From JAHCHG01 sp965214585 (GTDB taxonomy: Bacteria > Acidobacteriota > Blastocatellia > Pyrinomonadales > Pyrinomonadaceae), in assembly GCA_965214585.1 (NCBI GenBank), contig OZ243957.1, positions 2,790,001 to 2,854,000 on the forward strand: a stretch of DNA of 64,000 nucleotides, read 5' to 3'. Of the stretch, positions 58,287 through 64,000 are shown one piece after another. The notes under the pieces are model-generated. The model saw only the letters and a program-made list of their open reading frames with translations, had not been told where the DNA came from and did not search any database. The position numbers and the translations under genes are program-made. Each line of letters starts with the position of its first letter. The stretch's first letter is position 1.

Positions 58287-58336
58287 CATTTTTAATGAAT
58301 CGGTAAATAATTCCGGTTTGGCAAAGGAGAAAATTT

Positions 58337-58799
58337 ATGAATACGACGACAGCGAAAACAGCGCAGATTTCAGGCGAAGACAGAGAATTTATGACCGAAG
58401 CGGCGCACGCCGGAGCAGCGGAAGTCGAAGCCGGAAAATTGGCACTCGAAAAATCGGAAAATGAGTAAGTCCGGCAATTCGCGCAGCGAATGATTGACGA
58501 TCACACGAAGGCGAATGAAGAATTGCAGCAATTAGCCGCGAAAAAGGGCGTAACCTTGCCGGGCGAACCCGACAAACAGCAAAAAGAAACGGCTGAAGAA
58601 TTGTCCGAATTTTCGGGCGAAGATTTTGATGTGGAATATATGGACGTTCAGATCAGCGATCACGACACGGTAATCGGTTTTTTTTGAAATCGAAGCCGAC
58701 GAAGGTTCGGACGCGGATGTAATCGCCTACGCTTTAAAAACTTTGCCGAAACTCAGAGCGCATTTGGAAATGGCGGAAAATATCAGCGACAATTTATAA
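58337..58799 (+). pseudogene. Second DUF4142 gene, inactivated
   Basis: The first 43 codons (MNTTTAKTAQISGEDREFMT onward) lack a signal peptide and stop at TAA where the family has Gln (ENE-stop-VRQFAQRMIDDH). The frame continues as a DUF4142 domain to ISDHDTVIGFF, then a T-run slips it into another frame where FEIEADEGSDADVIAYALKT and LPKLRAHLEMAENI complete the domain. One nonsense change and one indel are needed. It is a cytoplasmic-type relative of the secreted gene at 56356. Confidence 0.85.
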
Positions 58800-58831
58800 T
58801 CCGTCAGCGACAATTTATAATCCGTCAGCGA
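58783..58831 (+). repeat. 21-base tandem repeat
   Basis: TCAGCGACAATTTATAATCCG occurs twice in direct succession and starts a third time. It duplicates the last codons and stop of the dead DUF4142 gene. Confidence 0.9.
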
Positions 58832-59041
58832 AAATCGAACAATTTGTATTATGTGCGACAGTAAGAGGCATTTGCCTTTTGCATAATCGGAGAAAATTTC
58901 ACGATTTCCGGCGAACCATTGCCGAATTTTGTGAAAAATTTAAGCAACAATAAACTAAAATTGTCGGAAAATTTTATTTTCGACGGCTGAAAACCGCAGA
59001 TTTAGATATTCGCGGCAAATTAACGAACAAGGGAGAAAATT

Positions 59042-59920
59042 ATGTTTTATCAAGACGGAAAATTACAATACGAAGTGCGCGTGGACAAACCGAATCCGGT
59101 TTTTGCCCGCGCTTTGCAGCAGGCAATCGGCGGCGTTGAAGGCGAAATTCGCGTGATGATGCAGTATCTGTTTCAGGCGTGGGGTTCGCGCGGACCGAAG
59201 AAATACCGCGATATGCTGCTCAACACAGGAACGGAAGAAATCGCGCATATCGAAATGCTGGCAACGGCAGTGGCTTTGAATCTCGAAGGTTCGCCGATGG
59301 TTGTCAAAGAAGAAGCGGCGGAACAAAATCCGATGATTGCGGCGATTATGGGCGGAATGAATATGCGTCATTTTCTTTCGACGGGAATGGCGGCACTGCC
59401 GGAAAACTCGAACGGCGTGCCGTTTAACGCTTCGCACGTTTACGCTTCGGGCAATATCGCCGCCGATATGTTCGCCAATGTTACGGCGGAATCAAACGGC
59501 AGAGTTTTGGCGTGTCGTTTGTGGGAGATGACCGATGACGCGGGAATGAAGGATATGCTTTCGTTTTTGATCGCCAGAGATACGATTCACCAGCAGCAAT
59601 GGCTCGCCGTGATCGAAGAACTCGGCGGCTACGAAGGCGTTCTGCCGATTCCGAACAGTTTTCCGCAGTCGGAAGAAGTTCAGGATATGAATTACGTTTA
59701 TCTGACAACCGCCGTGGACGGCGCGAATAAACCGGAAGGACGTTTCACAAGCGGCACGTCGCTCGACGGCAAATCCGAATACACGACGCGCCAAGCCGAA
59801 CCGCACGGAGGAGAGCCGAAACTCGCGCCGCCGATTCCCGAAGGTTACGCGCAAAAAGAGCAGATGCAGGACGGCATTTCCGGGATGATCGAGAATATCA
59901 AGGACACGATTGCCGGTTAG
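59042..59920 (+). CDS. Manganese catalase
   Basis: 292 residues. The di-manganese site residues occur in the family order: E35 in GVEGEIRVMMQYLF, E66 and H69 in GTEEIAHIEMLAT, E150 in VTAESNGR and H183 in DTIHQQQWLAV. It decomposes hydrogen peroxide in the cytoplasm without haem. The C-terminal part (EPHGGEPKLAPPIPEGYAQK) is the usual Mn-catalase tail. GGGAG precedes the start. Its place fits an oxidative or desiccation stress cluster. Confidence 0.96.
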   Translation: MFYQDGKLQYEVRVDKPNPVFARALQQAIGGVEGEIRVMMQYLFQAWGSRGPKKYRDMLLNTGTEEIAHIEMLATAVALNLEGSPMVVKEEAAEQNPMIAAIMGGMNMRHFLSTGMAALPENSNGVPFNASHVYASGNIAADMFANVTAESNGRVLACRLWEMTDDAGMKDMLSFLIARDTIHQQQWLAVIEELGGYEGVLPIPNSFPQSEEVQDMNYVYLTTAVDGANKPEGRFTSGTSLDGKSEYTTRQAEPHGGEPKLAPPIPEGYAQKEQMQDGISGMIENIKDTIAG

Positions 59921-59967
59921 CTTCTAAACTTTCTAAAATCCGATGCAGCCCGAAATCAACGAACAAA

Positions 59968-59996
59968 CGTAAAACAGGCTGACAGCCTGTTTTAAC
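59968..59996. repeat. Palindromic repeat P1
   Basis: CGTAAAACAGGCTGACAGCC then TGTTTTAAC: a perfect stem core AAAACAGGCTG/AGCCTGTTTT. It lies between convergent genes (Mn catalase and Hsp20), a suitable place for a bidirectional terminator. Confidence 0.85.
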
Positions 59997-60018
59997 CTTC
60001 GTATAGCCTTTTAGACAT

Positions 60019-60768
60019 TTATTCGCCCGATTTTTGTTCGGTTTTATTATTCTTCTGCTGTTTCGCGTCCTGTTGGTTTCCTTCGCCGATTTCGAGGCTT
60101 CGTCCGCCGGATTTCTGCTGAGGCAAAGGCATCGTAACTTCCAGAACGCCGTTGTTAAAATTAGCTTTTGCCGCGTCCAAATCAACGCCTTCGGGCAGCG
60201 GAATCGAACGATAGAAACTGCCGTAACTTCTTTCGGTGTAAAACGAACCTTCTTCCGAACGCTCGTTTTCGCTTTGCCGTTCGCCGCGAATGATGATCCG
60301 GTCGTTTTCGATGTCAACATTGATGTCGTCCTTCGACATTCCGGGCAAATCCGCCTGCACGACGAGATCGTTTCCGCGCCGGAAAACTTCCGTCTGCGGC
60401 GAAAAATCACTCGTCATCAATTGATCGAATCCGCCGCCGAAGTCCGATGACATCAAACCGCCGCCGAAACCGAAATCGTCAAAAAGCCGATCCATTTCCT
60501 GAGAAAAACGGCTCATAAACGAAAACGGATTCATCGAAGAATACTGCCCGCCGGACGATACTCCGCGATTTTGCCCGTCGCGTGTCAACTGTTGTGACTG
60601 TTGCGGTTGATTCGCTCCCGCCTGACGCGACGACGGCGTTTGAGTTTGTTCCTCTGCCTGTAAATTTACGTCCGCTTGATTGTTGTCCTGCTGCTTGTTT
60701 TGTTCGGATTGATTGTTTTCCTGCTGTTTATTTTGTTGTTTGTCTGCTGCTTTTTTTGTCTGTGCCAT
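60019..60768 (-). CDS. Hsp20/alpha-crystallin chaperone with Gln/Asn-rich arms
   Basis: 249 residues, about 100 longer than usual. The first about 60 residues are Gln/Asn/Lys repeats (KQQNKQQENNQSEQNKQQDN), the core alpha-crystallin domain spans about 120-215 (RRGNDLVVQADLPGMSKDDI, RIIIRGERQSENERSEEGSF, GVDLDAAKANFNNGVLEVTM), and the tail again is Gln/Lys-rich. AAGGAGG precedes the ATG at 60768. Hsp20 proteins hold unfolding proteins in solution. The disordered arms are unusual and may change its assembly. Confidence 0.92.
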   Translation of the reverse strand: MAQTKKAADKQQNKQQENNQSEQNKQQDNNQADVNLQAEEQTQTPSSRQAGANQPQQSQQLTRDGQNRGVSSGGQYSSMNPFSFMSRFSQEMDRLFDDFGFGGGLMSSDFGGGFDQLMTSDFSPQTEVFRRGNDLVVQADLPGMSKDDINVDIENDRIIIRGERQSENERSEEGSFYTERSYGSFYRSIPLPEGVDLDAAKANFNNGVLEVTMPLPQQKSGGRSLEIGEGNQQDAKQQKNNKTEQKSGE

Positions 60769-60824
60769 AAATTTTTACCTCCTTGTATTTTGTTTTCAGC
60801 GCGATGGCTCGCGCTGTTGAATAT

Positions 60825-60851
60825 GTGAAATAGACTGTCAGTCTGTTTCAC
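60825..60851. repeat. Palindromic repeat P2 (variant)
   Basis: GTGAAATAGACTGTCAGTCT then GTTTCAC: a variant with TAGACTG in place of CAGGCTG. It lies in the leader of the Hsp20 gene. Confidence 0.7.
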
Positions 60852-60877
60852 GTTTTTTAGTAATCCGCAAATATTTT

Positions 60878-61471
60878 TTACGGAAGTTTTCTGTCGCTTT
60901 TCACGCCCAAAAGACGCGCCGGAAAAGTCGCAAAATTTTCTATCTCGATCTGCGGCGTTTTGCCGTCATTTGAATCCCAGCGAACACGCGCGGCGGCGAT
61001 GTATGTGCCTTCGCCTTTGCCTGTTTTCGGGTTTATAAAAAGTTCGATCACGCCGAACGGATAATCGAGCGAGCGATAACCGTAACGCAGTTCGGCGAAC
61101 TGCGTCCAACGCCGGAAAACGACGAAAATCCGCCGGTTGCCGTTCTCATCTCGTTCGCGCACGACATTGACCGGAACGCCGATGTTCGCGCCGACGGAAA
61201 ATCTGCCGAGTTCTTGGTCGTCAATCGCGTCCAAAACCTCGTCCTGACCTTTATCTTTTAAAATGCCCAAATAATTTTGCGCCTGTTCGTCAGACGTATA
61301 ACCCGTAATATCGAGCGTAAAAGTTGCCGTAATGGTTCTGGGGCTGAAACCGCTGCCGTAATAAATGACCGTTCCCGTAAATCTCTCCCTGCCCTGCGCG
61401 TTCGCATTAACGGATGCGAACGCGCAAAAAGTTAAAAGCAAAAACGCCGTTAAAATGTTTGATTTTTTCAT
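60878..61471 (-). CDS. Secreted hypothetical protein
   Basis: 197 residues with a signal peptide (about 1-25, ending VNANAQ). The mature part is beta-rich: RFTGTVIYYGSGFSPRTITA, TLDITGYTSDEQAQNYLGIL, RRIFVVFRRWTQFAELRYGY and VIELFINPKTGKGEGTYIAA. No catalytic motif or Cys residue. Family not recognised. It belongs to the same strand as Hsp20 but is separated from it by the variant palindrome. Confidence 0.6.
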   Translation of the reverse strand: MKKSNILTAFLLLTFCAFASVNANAQGRERFTGTVIYYGSGFSPRTITATFTLDITGYTSDEQAQNYLGILKDKGQDEVLDAIDDQELGRFSVGANIGVPVNVVRERDENGNRRIFVVFRRWTQFAELRYGYRSLDYPFGVIELFINPKTGKGEGTYIAAARVRWDSNDGKTPQIEIENFATFPARLLGVKSDRKLP

Positions 61472-61806
61472 TTATTCCCCCTTGATTTTTCAATTGTTTC
61501 TCTAAATTTGCCGCCGCTGCATTTTCAATTAAAACAGCCGTTAAGTAAAAGCGGCACACATCGCGCCGTGAAAATCTGAGCAGGACGGAAAGCCAAGTTT
61601 TCAATTAACGGCTGTCTAAACAGAATAATCGAAAGAAAAATTTTTGTTTGTTTTATAGATTACAGTAAAAAAATTTTGTTGTGGTTAAATTGATTTTGAG
61701 TTTTTTTAACTTAGCAAACGGGCGGGAATAATTGTCTAAATGCCGATAGAATTTCTTTAATAAATTGAAAATAAAAATCGAATTAGTTTTTTGTAAATAC
61801 TTAAAT

Positions 61807-61986
61807 ATGAACCTGCCGGAAACAAAGGGAAAATTGGTGATTATCGGTGGTGCGGAAGATAAAACGGGCGGCGCGAAGGCAAAACTCTTGCGATGACCGA
61901 TGTCAAAATTCACGTTTTGCCCAAAAAAGCACCGTTTTGACATAGAAAAAAGATGTCTAATAACGAAAGGAATTTCCAGACGCTAA
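61807..61986 (+). pseudogene. Internal-deletion relic of a cyanophycinase-like gene
   Basis: The first frame reads MNLPETKGKLVIIGGAEDKT, the strong N-terminal signature of cyanophycinase-type S51 peptidases, and stops after 29 codons. Directly after it another frame reads MTDVKIHVLPKKAPF and a third FDIEKRCLITKG, which look like the C-terminal strands of the same family. About 200 internal residues are lost. Cyanophycinase breaks down the storage polymer cyanophycin; no synthetase was seen in the window. Confidence 0.6.
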
Positions 61987-61990
61987 ACCT

Positions 61991-62015
61991 CGTAAAACAG
62001 GCTGTCAGCCTGTTT
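61991..62015. repeat. Palindromic repeat P3
   Basis: CGTAAAACAGGCTGTCAGCC then TGTTT. It follows immediately on the cyanophycinase relic. Confidence 0.85.
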
Positions 62016-62060
62016 AATCTGCGCCGGGAAAACGATACTTTTTTATTCGCAACGCGCCGG

Positions 62061-62083
62061 AACAGGCTAACAGCCTGTTTTAC
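62061..62083. repeat. Palindromic repeat P4
   Basis: AACAGGCTAACAGCCTGTTT then TAC. It is 46 bases after P3, so the two could also pair with each other. Confidence 0.85.
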
Positions 62084-62266
62084 GATTGATTTACACTTTT
62101 GACCCAATTATAAAAAATCATTTTTAATTTTCTCATATTTGGAGATGTGTTAAACAAATTTTTTATGAAAATCGGTTTTTTTGTATTGCACGTTACAGAA
62201 ACCAAAAGAATAATTGCGTAAATTACAAAAAAGACTTCCAAAATCGAGTGGAGAAGTATCAATAAA

Positions 62267-63025
62267 ATGCAAACGGCATCAACGAATCAACAATTATCGA
62301 AAAACAAAATTGAAAAATCTAATCGAACGGCTTCGGAAAAATCAAACAGGAACGTCGGCAAAACCGAAAGAATCGCGTCGGCAATCGGCGGCGGCGCGTT
62401 GACCGCTTACGGCTTGAAACGCGGCGGTTGGACGGGCGTTTTATTGGCACTCGCGGGCGGCGCGTTCGTCAAGCGCGGCGTTACCGGATATTGCGAAGTC
62501 TATGATGCACTCGGCGTGGATGGCGCGAAGGAAAAGAACGCAAACGTCAGCGTCGAAGGCGGCGCGGGCGTGAAAGTCGAAGAAAGCATAATAATTGAAA
62601 AATCGCCCGAAGAATTATATCGTTTCTGGCGGAATTTTGAGAATTTGCCGCAGGTGATGAGTCATCTCGAACGGGTTGAAACACGCGGCGCGGGCAGTAA
62701 ATCGCATTGGGTTGCCAAAGCTCCGTTCGGTCAAACGGTTGAATGGGACGCGGAAATTATCACCGATCATCCCGGAGAAATGATCGCGTGGCGTTCGCTG
62801 GAAAATTCCGAAGTGGCAAACGCCGGATCGGTTCATTTTACGCCCGCCGCAAACGGAACGCAGGTGCGCGTCGTGCTGAAATACGATCCGCCGGGCGGAA
62901 AAATTGGCGCGGCAGTCGCCAAATTATTCGGCGAAGAACCCGAAATGCAAATTGCGGACGATTTGCGACGTTTTAAAGGGTTGATGGAATCAAACGAACT
63001 GGCGCAAAAGGCGAAATTTGCTTGA
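62267..63025 (+). CDS. SRPBCC-domain protein with N-terminal membrane anchor
   Basis: 252 residues. The start is polar (about 1-38), then a Gly/Ala-rich hydrophobic stretch (about 40-75, SAIGGGALTAYGLKRGGWTG and VLLALAGGAFVKRG) resembles the DUF2892/YgaP-type membrane segment. The SRPBCC (START-like) domain (about 105-245) reads VEESIIIEKSPEELYRFWRN, FENLPQVMSHLERVE and WDAEIITDHPGEMIAWRSLE. SRPBCC folds bind hydrophobic ligands. Such fusions are frequent in stress clusters with Mn catalase and BON proteins, but the ligand is unknown. Confidence 0.87.
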   Translation: MQTASTNQQLSKNKIEKSNRTASEKSNRNVGKTERIASAIGGGALTAYGLKRGGWTGVLLALAGGAFVKRGVTGYCEVYDALGVDGAKEKNANVSVEGGAGVKVEESIIIEKSPEELYRFWRNFENLPQVMSHLERVETRGAGSKSHWVAKAPFGQTVEWDAEIITDHPGEMIAWRSLENSEVANAGSVHFTPAANGTQVRVVLKYDPPGGKIGAAVAKLFGEEPEMQIADDLRRFKGLMESNELAQKAKFA

Positions 63026-63063
63026 GAATTAAGCAGACGAGGAAAGTAATTAAGTAAACCGCC

Positions 63064-63098
63064 AAACGTAAAACAGGCTGTTAGCCTGTTTTACGTTT
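63064..63098. repeat. Palindromic repeat P5
   Basis: AAACGTAAAACAGGCTGTTA then GCCTGTTTTACGTTT: the longest and a perfect copy, with 17 paired bases on each side. It sits between the SRPBCC gene and the dehydrogenase and could act as a terminator. Confidence 0.9.
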
Positions 63099-63135
63099 GT
63101 TCGGCAAATTTAACAATAAAAACCAAGGGAAATAT

Positions 63136-64000
63136 ATGTCGGAAAATCCACAGGAAAAACAGCAGAAACCGCCGTTTGACGAGCAAAAACAACAACCGCC
63201 GGGCAGCGAAGCGGAAATGGAAAACGCGCCCGATTACGGCGAGCAAAGTTATCGCGGCGCGGACAAATTAAAAGGCAAAACGGCGATTATCACTGGCGGT
63301 GATTCGGGCATCGGACGCGCCGTCGCGTTGGCGTTTGCGCGTGAAGGCGCGGATGTGCTTGTTTCGTATTTGAACGAAGAAGAAGACGCACGGGAAACGC
63401 GCCGCGTCGTTGAAGATGCCGGACAAAAATGTTTATTGATTCCCGGCGACATCGGCGATGAATCGCATTGCCAAAAAATCGTCGAACAGGCAAAAAATGA
63501 ATTCGGGCAAATTGATATTTTAGTCAACAACGCCGCGTTTCAGATGGCGCACGAAGGACTTTTGGATTTGCCGTCGGACGAGATCGAAAAGACTTTTCGG
63601 ACGAATATTTTGGCGATGTTTTATTTGTGCAAAGCCGCGCTGCCCGAAATGAAAGCGGGCGGCGCGATTATCAACACGGCTTCGATTGAAGCCTATGAAC
63701 CCGCGCCGACGCTGCTTGCTTACGCGGCGACAAAGGGCGCGATTGTCAATTTTACAAAAGGCTTAAACAAAGCCGCGATGAAACAAGGAATCCGCGTCAA
63801 CGCCGTTGCACCCGGTCCGGTTTGGACACCGCTTATTCCTTCGACGATGCCGCCCGAAGAGGTCGAAAAATTCGGCAAAGACACGCCGATCAAGCGACCC
63901 GCGCAGCCCGCAGAACTCGCGCCCGCTTATGTTTTTTTGGCTTCGGACGAAGCGAGTTATATCAGCGGCGAAATTCTGGGCGTAACCGGCGGCAAACCGC
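63136..64000 (+). CDS. Short-chain dehydrogenase/reductase, cut by window end
   Basis: At least 288 residues; the 3' end is outside the window. The N-terminal about 45 residues are Pro/Gln/Glu-rich (EKQQKPPFDEQKQQPPGSEA), typical of the YhxC/YghA-like stress-associated SDR group. The Rossmann motif is TGGDSGIGRAVALAFAREGA, followed by NNAA in DILVNNAAFQMA, catalytic S in INTASIEAYEP, and Y-x3-K in LLAYAATKGAIV. GxxVxTP (APGPVWTPLIPS) is present. It likely reduces or oxidises a small alcohol or aldehyde with NAD(P); the substrate is unknown. Confidence 0.93.
   Translation, partial: MSENPQEKQQKPPFDEQKQQPPGSEAEMENAPDYGEQSYRGADKLKGKTAIITGGDSGIGRAVALAFAREGADVLVSYLNEEEDARETRRVVEDAGQKCLLIPGDIGDESHCQKIVEQAKNEFGQIDILVNNAAFQMAHEGLLDLPSDEIEKTFRTNILAMFYLCKAALPEMKAGGAIINTASIEAYEPAPTLLAYAATKGAIVNFTKGLNKAAMKQGIRVNAVAPGPVWTPLIPSTMPPEEVEKFGKDTPIKRPAQPAELAPAYVFLASDEASYISGEILGVTGGKP

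Overview
The window looks like a chromosomal segment of an Acidobacteriota bacterium, probably class Blastocatellia (Pyrinomonadales-like). This is an inference from protein style only: a winged-helix regulator fused to TolB-type beta-propeller repeats, an FG-GAP fragment reading ADYDGDGKTDIAVYRPS, a CSLREA beta-helix protein, an MM0924-like small protein and separate acyl-CoA carboxylase subunits. No rRNA or tRNA gene was seen.

Layout. 0.2-3.2 kb: a Spy/CpxP-like periplasmic protein divergent from an OmpR-type regulator and its histidine kinase (a Cpx-like envelope stress module). 3.4-6.5 kb: a decayed AAA ATPase, small coiled-coil genes, two relic copies of the 5' end of the acyl-CoA carboxyltransferase gene, then that gene. 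6.6-9.6 kb: a secreted LVIVD-repeat protein, a 301-bp inverted-repeat element and a DUF305 protein. 9.7-11.7 kb: a graveyard of type II toxin-antitoxin genes, with antitoxins intact and toxins frameshifted or truncated. 11.7-17.7 kb: class C beta-lactamase-fold hydrolase, molybdopterin oxidoreductase, GxxExxY protein among 30-bp repeats, DUF2283 and an ErpA-type protein. 17.7-30.3 kb: second copy of the inverted-repeat element, NlpC/P60 peptidase, biotin carboxylase, CDP-alcohol phosphatidyltransferase, GreA, phosphofructokinase, CtpA-type protease, frameshifted glycosyltransferase, PdxJ and a 137-bp MITE-like element. 30.4-36.6 kb: winged-helix/propeller regulator, two secreted proteins with a pVHL beta-like domain and a CSLREA protein.

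36.9-53.4 kb is a complete type I CRISPR-Cas locus (I-B-like): cas2 divergent; then a WYL regulator, cas6, cas5, an unassigned large-subunit candidate, cas7, cas3, an excisionase-type DNA-binding gene, cas4, cas1; then 92 identical 30-bp repeats (91 spacers) in the same direction. The effector genes cas5 to cas3 are visibly more AT-rich than cas6 and cas1, Cas1 carries an acidic insertion, and the array holds a tandem duplication of 12 repeat-spacer units. A decayed tyrosine recombinase lies beyond the trailer end.

54.1-64 kb is a stress-protection cluster: Nudix hydrolase, several small Gly/Gln/Lys-rich proteins, two DUF4142 genes (one dead), a Gly-rich BON protein, manganese catalase, Hsp20, an SRPBCC membrane-anchored protein and a short-chain dehydrogenase running off the window. 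At least five copies of a short palindrome with core ACAGGCTGNNAGCCTGT, or a variant of it, sit between these genes. Many genes in the window carry single-base frameshifts; real decay and sequencing error cannot be told apart from the sequence alone.
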